Positions 12,284 through 24,539 of a stretch of DNA of 64,000 nt are shown here, in pieces. The stretch covers positions 3,332,501 to 3,396,500 of the forward strand of contig CP114481.1 in assembly GCA_027186245.1 (NCBI GenBank), given 5' to 3'. The DNA is from Coriaria nepalensis. Lineage: Eukaryota > Streptophyta > Magnoliopsida > Cucurbitales > Coriariaceae. The notes beneath the pieces were generated by a model that saw nothing but the letters and a program-made list of their open reading frames with translations, was not told where the DNA came from and did no database searches. Numbering within the stretch: position 1 is the stretch's first letter; each line of letters begins with the position of its first letter. A program made the translations under genes and the position numbers.

Positions 12284-15200
12284 TTAACCTTCATCATAAT
12301 CTTCCTCTTCTTCTTCTTCTAACCTCTTATTTAACTTGGCAAGTTGAATGGGATCAATTGCCATCTTTTCCATCTCAGCCATGGACCAGCCGGGATATTC
12401 CTCATGCTTCACTTCAACAATTGGTATCGTGGTAGATTCCCCATTTTCATCCAAGTCCACATTCAAGTCAAAGTTTCGGATGGATGCTTCTGCCTGGTTG
12501 CCACCTGGAATATTCTCCTTTCTGTCTTCAGATTCTGTGCCATTTTCCGGAAATTCAAGAATCTCATCGGACTTGTTGATGTGCTTTGGAAATTCAGGAT
12601 CGTCTTCAAATTTCTCGACTAAAGCAGCTGTGTCCTTCTCAATTGTTCTAGGTCGGCCTCGGCCTCTGCCTCTGCCTCTGCCCCTTCCTCTGCCACTGCT
12701 ACTATTGTGGCTTGTTTCAATCTGACAGAATAAATCATATAGAAGAATGTCATATTCTCATGGATTCCTTTTGAAACAAATAACTAAAATAATCAAATAA
12801 ATCAAGGCCTCAATTGCAACATCATACTAGATATTGCAAGATTTTGATTTTTAACAGTAATTGAGTTCCGCTTTAGGAAAATAAAATTTTCATGATGGTA
12901 TAAATAGTTACTGAAAAGAAACTAAGGATAGGAAATCAACTGGTGAAGAGACGTTTCATCTTGTCACGATTTCAACTTACCATCCTAGACTTTTTGGACT
13001 CATCTTCACTATCATTGTCATCTTCATCGGCTACTTTCCTGAAAATAAAAATAAGAATATTAATGACAAAATCAGCCACGAATTATAACTTTCAGACGGA
13101 GATAAGAAGAGAAAAAACGTAAACATTCCAAACCTTCGTTTGGAAGCTGAACGATCCTCATTACCAGCATCAGAGGAACCACCTAAATCAGGGACCTTGC
13201 TTACTATATCCCTCAAGAAATCAAAAACATTAAAGGTCTGTACACACTGTTTTCTGAAAGTTACAAAAAGGAATATAAAGTGATTAGTTACTTGAAAATT
13301 AAATTCTCTCAAAAGCTAAAGATTAGAGCCCTCTTCCAGTGTATGCGCAATTCCATATGTATGAGTGTGTGAGAGTGATAAAGTACAGATCTCAAAATCT
13401 TTTCTTCTCTCTACATTGTGTATACCAGGGAAGTCCAGCAGGTCCTTAGAAGGAGCAACCATTGAAAGCTCTCAAATAAAAATTGATCTAGTCCAAAAAT
13501 GTGCTCATGGAATTTAGACAAGAAGGAAAACCAAGGATCCACTTCTTGAGAATTACTTACAAATGAAGAGAGTTCATCGTCTTTGCTCCTCGCTTCAGAG
13601 TTATCTCATATGTCCTATCACAAAGATCTTGAAGAAACAATTCCAGAGCTTTTGCTGCATGCGCAAAAGGAAATAAATACTTGGCATAAAAAGAAACACA
13701 GTTTTTTCATTACAAAATCTTAGAAATTTAAAAGAAAAATATGGGATATGGTATGCAGAAGAGAAACATTAAATACAGATATAACAAACTTCTAGACGTT
13801 GCTTCTTACAGACTAGAAGAGGCACTGCCATTGCAATCTTCCCTACATCCTCATCTGCCTGCATTATCTTTTTAATCCGGGCCTGTGAAATTATGAAAGT
13901 ACAATCAGGCTCAGATTCCATTTACCCTTAAAAATTATGGAAATATTTTATATGTTCAGACTTAGAGTAAGCCTTGCAAAAACAAATGCACAATATATTT
14001 AAGTGATCCATTTACACAGAAAAAGGACCTGCAACATTGCAGACATAAGGCTGCAGAGACAATGGTGATAATAAAGGTTGCTAATGTCTGAAGATAAACT
14101 GTTCCACAACCTCCAGAATGATTAGAAATCCCTTACAGGTATGATCTTACAGAAAAATCCTTCTTCCAGAAGTAAATATCCAAAGTATGGCACTAGGTTG
14201 CCCGAAACGCTACAAGGTGTAGAATTCCCATTTTTTCATGGATGTTCCCAAATGGAGAATGGTGAAGTTCCGGAACAGTAAGTAAATATTACCGTTCCAT
14301 ATGATTTCAAAAAATTGGGAAATTATGTAGAAAAAAGCCTAACACTAGATCAATAAAATAACATAAATTAACTAAATAAATGGGGAAACATTGAAAGATT
14401 TAAATACTAAGCTGGCTTAGAAGAATTGACTGCAATCTCTGACAACGAAAATAATTTCTCTCTCTTTCAAGATCGTACTTATGAATGTGGTGATGATTAA
14501 GTTAAGGAACTCAGTAGAAATGATTTACTACTATCCATCAACTTTACATTTATTACACAAGGTCTGGTATAAAGCAACTACTACCTTATTAGTGATATTT
14601 TCGGACCTCAATTGTATGGGAATATAGTGAGAATGATACCAGACAATCATAATCTCAAATGCATCCCACCAACATCAGACGAATGAATAATACAAAGCTG
14701 TGAATCAATTCAAAATTCTGAGTTGGACCATCTCTAGAACAAAGGGTTCTACACTTTACATTCTAAGAACTTAAGGTTCATGACTAACTGAAGGAGAACT
14801 AAGAAGAGACCATAGTGAACCACTACCTCAAAAATGCATAGTAATGTATTTCAGAGATCAAAAGCAAAAAATCTGCATCCGAAGGGCAGAATTTTTGTAA
14901 CAAACATTGCAATCATTCCAAGATTGAATTTTGTCAAAGTTAATCATGTTAACTATTTAGCTTTTCTCTTTCTTCCTTCCTTATATAATCATAGAGTGTG
15001 TAGCTCCTTGCTTAGTTCCTGTTTAGTTCTTTCTTCTAATATAACCCCAGGCTACAATTCAGGGTATATACTTCTGTCCCCCCAGTAAAAGAATGATTTT
15101 TGAAATTTTATTAACCATTATTTATCAACAATATTTCCTTCATAAAACAGAGACAAAAATGTCTTATTCTTCTTCTTCTTCTTTTATATTGATTTAGTTC

Positions 15201-16307
15201 TACAGTCAATAGAGAAAAGAATGGAACTATTCCCAACAGGGAGGCGGGAAAAGACAAAACAATTAAGGATGAGAAAAGGTCCTTAAAAAAAAAATGACAG
15301 ATGAAAGTTCATGAGGCAGCACCATGGTATTTCTCAGAAGTTGTCACATATCTATCCCCAAATTTATTTAGAAGGCTTAATTTTGTGGCCATGCTGACCA
15401 CAGAACTCATGCAGAGGATGATCTCCTACATAGTTACGCTAAACAAACTAAAAGCCACAATTGACCTAGTTCACAGTGAAAGTGAATGGAGAAAATAGGT
15501 ACCAGCTTTCACAAAATCTACCTCAGTTAGAATACACCCAATCAAGGGTCTCTTATTATTCTACATAGCATCAAGAAAATCAAGCAGCTATTCTAATAGC
15601 ACACACAACTTCCATGTGTATATAAAAAGTGATTTCTACATTTAAACTCTTTTCTAAAGTGATTAATAATAATATTATAATTTCCCTTCAAAAATCCAAA
15701 ACTAATATCTTCTTGTTAAAAAAGAAGAAGAAAATGAGCCATTTATATAAACTCAAGTTAACCAACAATTATTTTCCTTGGGGCCTTCTTCTACACAGCT
15801 AGAACGGAGATAACTGAATCTATAATCCATGTCATTTACACTGCAGTTTATCCCTACATGCTCAGCTAGCTAGCTAGCAAGCAAAGAAATCAATAAACTG
15901 AAGGTTCGGCTATCAGTATGTCAGGAAATTTTCCCTAAACTCACATTCAATCATAACAATCATGACATACGAAGATATAGATATAAATTGAGGTTTTCTT
16001 TTCCCTACTGAAGCATCAAATACAAGTCAAATATATCCTACTGACTTAACCTAAATGATTACTAGCCATTTTATGCAACTAAGATAATCAAGCCACCACG
16101 AGCTAATATCAAAAAATCGAGATGATGTTATGCATTTATCTTACTCAGTTCAAATTTACGAAAGCAAATGTATTTTGAGAAAAATAATATAAAATACTAG
16201 AATCCGCAACTCCCTAACAAATTAACTTAGAAACGATGGAACAAAAATTCGGAGAGAGAGAGAGAGAGACTTACGGCTGGAAAGCGAGTATCAAGCTTCT
16301 TCCTCAT
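12284..16307 (-). CDS. NF-YC11: NC2-alpha / DRAP1-like corepressor (NF-YC11-like)
   Basis: Six minus-strand exons: 16307-16275, 13882-13810, 13654-13561, 13253-13134, 13038-12981 and 12721-12284. They join in frame to 271 residues. The protein is the alpha subunit of Negative Cofactor 2, a nuclear histone-fold dimer with Dr1/NC2-beta that binds TBP on promoters and blocks TFIIA/TFIIB entry. The start MRKKLDTRFPA leads into the H2A-like histone fold (about residues 5-90): ARIKKIMQADEDVGKIA, then SKALELFLQDLC, then KQCVQTFNVFDFLRDIV. After it come an acidic stretch (KVADEDDNDSEDE), seven GR dipeptides ending RPRT (about 136-151), and a plant-type C-terminus with DLNVDL (EAR-like LxLxL pattern), YPGWSM and a final acidic run. 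Intron 1 is about 2.4 kb. The ATG is the first in exon 1. Orthology to Arabidopsis NF-YC11 is by family resemblance. Confidence 0.92.
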
Positions 16308-16555
16308 GTTGTCAAAATCTCGCATTAATACGAACCCCTCAAACCGAAAACGGAGAGAAAACCCTAATAAAATAATACGTAGTCTAGTTTTGTAATCGCA
16401 GGAACTACATGCAGAGGAACATAGATGCGAAGCAGAGCGATAACATCTGAAGGAAAAATCACTGCACAGGGAAAAGCAAGAAGAAGAAGACGAAGAGGAA
16501 GGATAAGAAAATTACAACTTTTTTGGGCCTACGATCCCTTTCTCTCTCCTTAACC

Positions 16556-16561
<6 letters not shown>

Positions 16562-16602
<41 letters not shown>
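16562..16602. repeat. (CT)n microsatellite upstream of NC2-alpha
   Basis: About 20 CT repeats, about 255 bp upstream (on the gene's strand) of the NC2-alpha start codon. On the sense strand it reads GA, a common feature of plant 5' UTRs and core promoters. A regulatory role is only inferred. Confidence 0.9.
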
Positions 16603-16605
<3 letters not shown>

Positions 16606-16669
16606 CTTCCTTTCCTTTTCCTTTTCCTTTTCTTTTTTCCCTTTTTTTTTTCTTTTTTTTCTTTTGTTT

Positions 16670-16727
16670 TTTAATTTAATTTAATTTAATTTAATTTAAT
16701 TTAATTTAATTTAATTTAATTTAATTT
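16670..16727. repeat. (TTTAA)n pentanucleotide microsatellite
   Basis: Eleven or so near-perfect TTTAA/TTAAT units, next to pyrimidine-rich CCTTTT repeats (about 16611-16665), in the upstream region of the NC2-alpha gene. Confidence 0.93.
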
Positions 16728-17379
16728 TAGGCAGCTGTGATTACAGACTAGCCTGACTGGTAGAGGTAGAGTCAACGACTTGGAGTGTACCTCTCTAGAT
16801 CATTGTGCTCGTTTAAAATTTTACATCGCTTATATAAAAATATATATTAATATTTAAGTAAAAATTATTTTCACTTTTATTGTTGGTCATTTTGGGGGGA
16901 GTTATTAATGATTAAAAGAGAACGAAAAAAGAAAAGGAACAGCAAAAAATCAATTACACAGTTTTCAGTTTCAAAGTCAAAACGTCACTAATCATTGACT
17001 TTTATTTTTTTTAATGCATTCAATATTGTAAGAATATGGTAAATCAGAATTTACATCTATAATTTTTTTTTTAATTTAGTGGTGCAGGTCCAAATTGTAA
17101 GCTAACTTTTTAATTATGTTAATGGTATAAGTCTAAATTATATGTTAATTTTATTGAGTAAAATTTAATAAATAATTTGAAATATGATAGATAAAAAATG
17201 AATTTATAAAAAATTAGAATTGATTTAAGTTCAATTTTATTTTATGATTAGTTATTAAATGAATCAGACTTTTAAGATTTATAAAAAATATTCAATATCC
17301 ATTTACCTATAGACCGAAGACTTATCCCAACACAACTCTAATCGCCCCTTTTTAAAAGGTTAAGAAAGAATGTGTATTT
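16728..17379. other. Intergenic DNA, no gene seen
   Basis: AT-rich sequence between the NC2-alpha upstream region and the LTR-like fragment. No ORF or repeat recognised. Confidence 0.4.
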
Positions 17380-18240
17380 CTCTCATTTTCTTCCCTTTTT
17401 ATCTAACTTGAATCTCTTAACTCATGTGTTGAGATTAGATATTAGAAATATAAAACAATTTTGATTGTTCGTATGGATAATGATTAGAGACCAGACGCTT
17501 GGACGATTTCAAAATTTCGGATTCCAGTAGTGAACGGCAATGGTGGCGGCAGAAAGGAGTGGCCGATTTGGTTCTGTAACTTGGAATCGATATATTTGTA
17601 TTATCCTTCTCTTTCTCGGTTTACTATGTTCTCTTGAAAATTTGAGTTCAGATTTTCTATTGAGCTAGAGGTTCTCATATAGTTGACTAGGTTCTATTAA
17701 ATATAAAATCCACAAAATTTTAAAATACGCTTTTGAACCAGGTTACATCGTATAGACTAACAATTATGTGAATGCTCTGTAGAGATTAAGTATATTAAAT
17801 ATAATACTTAGATAATTCATAATTGTATAAATATTAATTTATCTAGTAACTATAATATATGTGATTTTAATATTAATATCTCCATGTGTCTAATCTTAAT
17901 TTTTGACATCATTCCATAAGACCCTAGTTAAGGATTACGAAGAGTGAACCGTTGCGTATAAGATGGAATCTCATCGCTCTTGTATTTTAGGAGATAAATC
18001 CTATAGTTTATATTTTTTATTAAATAGTGATTCTTTGGAAAAAGTAATATGATATAAAAAGAGTTTCAGTAATTCATTATTTATGTTTATTAAAGATATA
18101 ATAATTTATATGACTCGTTTATTAGGGTGTAAAAGTTAAATCATGTCGTATAACAAATATGTAAGTTGGAAGAACCTTCTCGGATTAGAAGTGTCATTTC
18201 AAAATTTGACTTCTAGGTTATTGGTTTAATCAAACCATAG
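17380..18240 (+). repeat. Copia family A LTR fragment, plus orientation
   Basis: From about 17770 to 18200 it follows 5520-6060 in order. The shared stretch runs from a segment like TACTTAGATAATTC through TTTGACATCATTCC and GAGTTTCAGTAATTCATTAT to the region before TTGACTTCTAGG. Divergence is high. It has no coding content and no clear termini. Confidence 0.55.
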
Positions 18241-18559
18241 CAAGATCTAAGTTGACGCAAATAAACATAGAGTTCATTTGAAATTCAAGGGTTCATTATT
18301 CAAAAGCAAGACTAAACCAAATAGCGAAAAGAGAAGATGAGAAGATTTATACCTAGCTTTCCACTCCACAAAAAACCGACGGTGAATCTACTTGGATCTT
18401 TGCACTTTAATGGAAGCTTCATTTACAAAATAGACAACACATTCTCCCTCACATTTATCACTTTATTACCTTTTAACTTACGTTTAACTTTGCATCTTTA
18501 AGAAATTTTGCATATCAAGGTATATTCTTGATAGCATCTAAAAGTGGAATGTTGATGTG
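18241..18559. other. LTR-like or spacer sequence
   Basis: No gene. A short stretch near 18325-18350 (AGAGAAGATGAGAAGATTTA) resembles positions near 7617-7640 and 34355-34385 of the family A LTRs, so this may be more of the same element. Confidence 0.3.
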
Positions 18560-20130
18560 AACCTCGCAAAATGTCTCTAAAATTTCTTTGTCATTTTCCT
18601 CCTTCTTAGACTTTGTAATCCTACTACGAAAAGGTAAAACAAGAAACATTAGTATAAATGAGAATCTTTGTAGATTTAATGTGATTAAAGATTTTATTTT
18701 GGCATGTTTTCTGATTTTAGAAGTTCCTCTAAAACAGGAAAACTTCCAAAATAATATCTTTCATTTTGGAAACATCTCGATTATGAAACTCTCAAAATTT
18801 GTAGAGTTGACATTTTGGTCGCTATCCTTAAAGAGTTAAGGAAGATGATTTTAACTTGAGAAATCAGCTTCTTGTTTGAGTCTTGGATTCTACAATATTC
18901 TTTTTAGAAGGTGAGACAACAACCATTTTCCATCATATGTCCGATACTGAGAAAATCTTATCTAGATTAGAAACATATGGAACATCTTTAATTATTCTAG
19001 CCCCATTGATTGTCTTCACTAACACATTGCCCTTTCCTTCTGCCTTTACCGCTTCACCATTACCAACAATGACATTGGTTTTGATTGACATGTTTAAGCT
19101 TAGAAACAGCTCCATGTTGAAAGTCACGTGGTTTGTGCAGCTACTATAAATCAACCATTGCTTCTGTCTTGGTCTTTTGAACGGTGAGACCATGAAGGCA
19201 TTTTCTTCATTTTCATCTTCATTTGCTTGCTAAGAACTTTCATTGTCAGCTTCATACTTCTTTTTCTTGCAATCCTTCTCTGCATGCCCAAATCTCTTGC
19301 AATAGGAAAACTGAGGTTTGCCCTTATTCCAACAAGCCTTTTCAAAGTGACATTTTCTCTTACAAATGGTGCAAGTATGGTCCTTCTTCTTGTTTACAGC
19401 AATTGTTGTTTGGAATTGCTTCCTTTGTTGTCATTTTTCCAAGGCATTTTTTAAGTTGCAAAGAAAGCTCCTTCTATGGTTGATTCGGATTTGTTGGTAT
19501 GTCTCTTCTCTTTAGCTTAAAGTGAACCCATGAGTTCATTCATAGTGAGAGTTGAGAGATCCTTGCTTTCTTTTGTTGCATCTATCTTTGAATCAAATTC
19601 AGATGGTAAGCTCACCAACACCTTGTTCACAATGTCCTTTCATTGATTACATCACTTAATATCCTCATTTAACTTATAATCGCATTTAGCTTATCCATAT
19701 AAGCCTTGTAGGCTCATCATCTCTCTCATTCTTAGAACTTCAAAGTCTCTTCTTATAGTAAGTAAGTTAACTGCTCTTACTATTTTTGCCAAATGAAATT
19801 ATGCTTGAAGTGCATTCTATGCAATTTTGGCATTTTTTATGCCAAGAATCCTAGTGTGTATCTCATTTTTTAGATTGCAGACTGGATGATAGTGAGAGCT
19901 CTAAAGTTTTTCAATATGTTCTCCTTTTCTATCCTTAACTAGTTAATAGTTAGGTGCTCATCTCCAGCAGGAGGTTCATAGCTTTCATCAACTGCTTCCC
20001 ATAGATCAAATGCAATAAGATAGCCTTGCATTTTGTCATTTCAGATATGATAATCATTCCAATTGAAAACAGCTAGAAAAGGTAAGTTCATACTGTTAGT
20101 AGACATGGATGATTTTCAAGGTTGAGTATA
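18560..20130 (-). pseudogene. Ty1/copia gag-protease remnant
   Basis: Minus-strand reading gives a copia gag from about 20108 leftward (FNWNDYHI, KMQGYLIAFDLWEAVDES, then GDEHLTINQL). A zinc-knuckle region follows at about 19250-19400 and the protease region at 18933-19193. The protease active site reads WLIYSSCTNH where WLIDSGCTNH is usual, so the catalytic aspartate is lost. Downstream are VGNGEAVKAEGKGNV and VPYVSNLDK. Stops and frameshifts are frequent, and integrase, RT and RNase H are not seen. A different copy from the family A copia at 37917-39060. Confidence 0.8.
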
Positions 20131-20204
20131 TTAGAATTTGGCTTTTTGTTTTGAACGATTAAAAGAGGAATAATAGAGATTGAATGATGCTTAGGCCCTT
20201 GAGA

Positions 20205-20226
20205 AATAAGCTCTCATAGCATATTA
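20205..20226 (-). other. Primer-binding-site-like sequence of the copia remnant
   Basis: On the minus strand the sequence TGCTATGAGAGCTT lies just upstream of the gag start. It differs in few positions from TGGTATCAGAGCTT, the initiator-Met tRNA primer-binding site of plant copia elements. The former 5' LTR would lie to the right of it. Confidence 0.5.
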
Positions 20227-21311
20227 GAATATTGAAGTTTTTTAGAGCAAAACACTACTTAATTTCTGCTATATTTTTGCTTAGTAGCATAAGTGCAGCC
20301 TTTTACTTCCATTAATATTAAGAAAGTAATGAGTTTGTACAAGAAAAATTACAACTAAACAAAATAAATTGAAACATCTCCATTCAATATGGATTAGAGG
20401 GAACAAAACATGAATAAATAAAATATCTCGGCTAAAAGATAGTACTTAGCACAACTAAGCACACAAAAATAATTTTTTCCTCGAGCTAAAAACCAACCAA
20501 TCTGAATTGATGGATCTCTGCAAGCTGTAACTTGAAATATGATGTCTAAACAACTATTTCAAACTTCCTTGAAGGTGAAGCAACTCTATTTGAGCTTGAA
20601 AAATATCAGAAACAGAATGTTTGAGAGAAACATAAACTAAAATGCAATGTCGGCTAGATTTGTCCATAATCAAAAAGTCGGCTTATCGTCAAACCAATTA
20701 CAGTAGGTAAAAATTTATAAGAGGAAGCTTATAGCATGGAGTTAACACCTTTGAATTGGGGAGTCAAAAATGTTTTGAGCTAAATTGCTCTTATATAATC
20801 ACTTACTAAACACACATATTTCAAACAATTATTTCTCTAACTTTTACTAATACTTAAGATAGAATCTTTATTCAACATTTACAGGCAAAGTTAGAATGAT
20901 ATTTCAATAAATAAATAAAATATCTCGGCTTCAAATGACACGTAGTTAGGGTGTAACTTGTAATAATGTAATAATGTATATAATACAAACTGGTTCCAGT
21001 TTCAGAAAGAAATGCAATAGTTGTGATTCGTGTTGATGGACTACTTTGTGCTTGTTGTAGTGTCACCTACAATGTCTAGGCAAAAAATGTTAATTTTTAC
21101 CCCTCTTTAAAAATCCTATAATCATCATCAGCAAATCTCATTCCCGTTATTCTTGGAGTCGGCTACACAGATATTTGGTTCTCCAAATTATGTAATCTTA
21201 TTATATATTATCGCTTAAAAATTAAAAAAAAAACTAAAAAATTTCATATTAATAATATAGATTTATGAGGAAAAGGATGCAAAATTCTTGTTTGGGTTAA
21301 CCACTATATAG
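20227..21311. other. Probable decayed copia 5' LTR/flank; no gene
   Basis: AT-rich DNA. The segment AATAAATAAAATATCTCGGC occurs at about 20413-20432 and again at about 20910-20929. This could mark LTR-associated or local duplication. No coding region is supported. Confidence 0.35.
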
Positions 21312-21704
21312 TTTGGATCACCTATACCATGCGGTTGAGAGGCATGCAAAAGCAACTGGTGAATGGCATTGGTGAGTGTTTTTACTTGATTTCAGTGTGT
21401 CAATAGTGTCGTTTCCCCTTACTATGTTGGATGAAAACTATTTTTCAAGAATTACTTCCTTACAATCCAGATTTTCATCCAATTCTTTCGCCCGTATTTT
21501 TATACCTTGCGTTTGTTTCCAGAAAACAGAAATTCTATTTCGAGGGTTGCCCTTTAATACTTGGTGTATTTTTTTAAAAATAGGTTGAGACAGGACATTA
21601 ATGCTCTTGGAAAGCCTGGACTTCAAACGTCATATAAACTCATCGTCACATCAAGAATGGAACGGGTATATGATGGCTTGCTTCCTTCATTGAAACGCTC
21701 CTAG
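21312..21704 (+). pseudogene. Two 3'-terminal exons of an unrecognised gene
   Basis: Exons 21312-21371 and 21584-21704 (stop TAG) join in frame across a clean GT-AG intron. The product ends LDHLYHAVERHAKATGEWHW, then LRQDINALGKPGLQTSYKL, then IVTSRMERVYDGLLPSLKRS. The composition and exact splice borders look like real plant coding sequence, not a shadow. I do not recognise the family. No upstream exons were found between the copia remnant and 21312, so this is either a truncated gene remnant or the tail of a gene whose 5' part was displaced by element insertions. No lesion is visible in the two exons. Confidence 0.6.
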
Positions 21705-22819
21705 AGTTTATCTTCAACTGTACACTTCTGTTCCCTGTAGTTGTTCCGTTTTGTTTCCAAATTCGGCTTCATAAATGGCTCTCTGATATGATTTTGCAAG
21801 TGGGGTAGAGTAATCCTTTCTGTATGTTAAAGAATCATCATAAAGACAAGCAGCCAAGGTTTTCAAATCTTCTTGTGCTTTGTTTTGAAAGAAAATAACA
21901 TGAGTTGTGAATTATGGATCGAAACAAGATATAAATTGTTAGAAGTTTATTGAATGGATTTGTTTAATGGTGATACTTTCTCAGTTTATATATAATCAAT
22001 TAGATTTAGTGCAACACCCGAGTTTATCCTAGAATTGCTAAGGTAAATTGATTTTTCCATCGCTCATTAGTTGACTAATCATATATAAGCATTGCATGAT
22101 TACATTTTTATCTTATATATATGTACATCATAGAGAAAATATAAAATAATTATAAACAAAGATGCATTAAATTAATGAAATCCATTAAAAAGAATTGGTA
22201 TTCTAACATTGGCCTCTTAGAATACAAGATGTAATAAATTTTTTTTACCACAACAGAGAAAGTAAATATAAAGAGGGTGCTCAGTTCAATTCTTCATAGG
22301 GAGAATGAAATGGATTAAAGAATGGGACTAATAAGATGAAATGGAATCAAAAATTTTAACTACGTATGTTTGGTTATAAAAAGAATAAATAATAAAGAAT
22401 AATTTTGATTTATTATTTTACAGATTATTTAAAGATGATGGACACAATAAAATTTAAATATTACATAAAATAAATTAATGAAAATAATTCTCTAATTTTA
22501 TTGAATCAAACAAAATAAAAGAATATTATTTATTTTAATTTCATTTCTCCTCAAAGAAGCGAACCAAATGCTCTCTAATTCTTTAAATTTTTTATAAATA
22601 CATAAATTGATTAAATATATTTTCTAATTCTACCTATTAATTACTTTAGTAGAGAAAATAAATTATGATGGATGCTCCAAAAAACCATGAGGAAAAAAAA
22701 AAAAAACTACTATCTTCATCCCTATTTCAATTATAATCCTCAGATTAACCATTTTCATAATAGTTCAATACGTTGGCAATAATCTATAGCTCTACTTAGT
22801 CGTACCCCGAATAAGATCA
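21705..22819. other. Flanking DNA, no gene seen
   Basis: A probable 3' UTR of the preceding exons (to about 21930) followed by AT-rich sequence. Part of it may be the decayed 5' LTR or leader of the gypsy element that follows. Confidence 0.35.
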
Positions 22820-22949
22820 CAAGAAATCACATGAAGGATGAAGATGAGTATAATGGGGACAGATTTGAGGAGGAAGATGACTGAATTACAGTGGGGAGTT
22901 CTAGAAGATACAGGCGGTTTAGAGAAGCTAGGAACTGGGAAGATAATAA

Positions 22950-23853
22950 TTTGGGTAATATTAAGATGAAGATTCCTTTTTTCCAAGACAACAATGATCC
23001 TGAAGCTTATCTTGAGTGAGAAAAGAAGATGGAGTTGGCTTTTGATTGCCATAACTATTTCGAGCTGAAAATGGTAAAACTCGTACTATTGAATTCTCTA
23101 ATTATGTTATTGATCGGTAGGATCAATTGGTGTTAAACATGAGGAGAAATAGAGAATGTCTCATAGAGACGTGAAAGGAGATGAAAACCGTGATGAGGGT
23201 GTCGAGCCATCACTACTGAGATTTGCACCATAAGTTGCAAAGCCTCACACACGGTAATCGAAGTATTGAGGATTATTGTAAACAAATAGAGATTGCTATG
23301 ATCCCGGATAATGTAGAAGAAGACTAAGAACCTACTATGGCTAGGTTTTTGCATGGATTAAATTGAGAAATTCATGATAAGGTAGAAATGCAACATTATG
23401 TAGAGTTGGAAGATATGATGCACAAGGTCATCAAAGTGGATCAATAAAATATAGAGGAGAGTGGTACACATGCAACCCTTACTTTAGGTTCTTCTTCTTG
23501 GAAACCGAGCTATGCAAAGAAGGAGGAGAAACTAGCTGCAAAACCTAAAATCGAACAAAAGAAAGAAACAACTAGCCATAGAAACCAAGGTAAATATGAT
23601 TCTTCCATTAATCAGAATCATGATATTAAGTGTTTTAAATGCCAAGGAAGGGCTCACATAGCAGCCAATGTCCGAAAAAAAGAGTTATGATGCTACGAGA
23701 TAATGGTGAGATTGAGAACGATGATGAAGATGACAATGAATATATGCCACTATTGAAAGATGTGGATGATGAGGAATATGTTGTACAAGGTCAATTGTTG
23801 GTAGCAAGGAGAGCTCGAAGTGTGCAAGCAAAGGAAGATGATGAGGTGCAATA
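22950..23853 (+). pseudogene. Gypsy gag with zinc knuckle
   Basis: Readable pieces include IEFSNYVIDR, a LHHKLQSLTHGNRSIEDYCK stretch, ARFLHGLN and VEMQHYVELEDMMHKVIKVD. The zinc knuckle is at about 23632-23683 (CFKCQGRAHIAANV). The spacing of its two first cysteines is kept, but the last cysteine of the CCHC box is lost. An acidic linker (NDDEDDNEYMPLL) follows, up to a stop at 23851-23853. Confidence 0.78.
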
Positions 23854-24539
23854 GAGAACATCTTTCATATTATGTGTCATGTTCAAAATAAGGTATATAG
23901 TATGATTATTAATGGTGGGAGTTGTACTAATATTGCTAGCACTACCTTGGTTGAAATATTAGGGCTACCAACACAAGGACCCACGTCCACACAAGTTGTT
24001 ATGGCTAATAGATAGTGATGAGGTGAAGGTAAACAAACATGTTTTAGTTTCTTTCTGAATCGGTAAATATGAAAATGAGGTATTGTTGTTGGCAAAAGTT
24101 GGACACTTGTTATTAGAGTGGCCATAGTAGTTTGATAGGTGTGTGAAACATGATAGTTTCTCTAATAAGTATCTTTTGCACTCAATCAAAAGCCAATTAC
24201 TCTTATTCCAATGACACCAAAATAGGTTTATAAAGATCAAGTAAGGTTGCAAAAAGAGAGTGATCAAGAGAAAGAGAGTGAACAAAAGATAAAAGAGTGA
24301 GCAAAAGAAAAAAGGTGAAAAAGAGAATGAAAATCAAAGAAAGATCGAGAAAAAAAACAAAAAAAAAGATTTGGCCATTGAGAGAAAATTAGAGGGGTAA
24401 CAAAGGAATTTCAATGCATAAGCGAGTGAAATAAAAAGAGTGTTGTTTTCAAATCAGCCAATGATTGCACTTTTTTATAAAGAGAGCTTTCTAAACACTA
24501 ACGAACTTGACCAACTATTCCTAGTCCTATTTTTTCCCT

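Noticed and set aside
12348..12725. 125-codon plus-strand ORF with a Pro-Leu repeat
   Set aside because: It is the antisense of the last NC2-alpha exon; the PL repeat is the complement of the GR codons.
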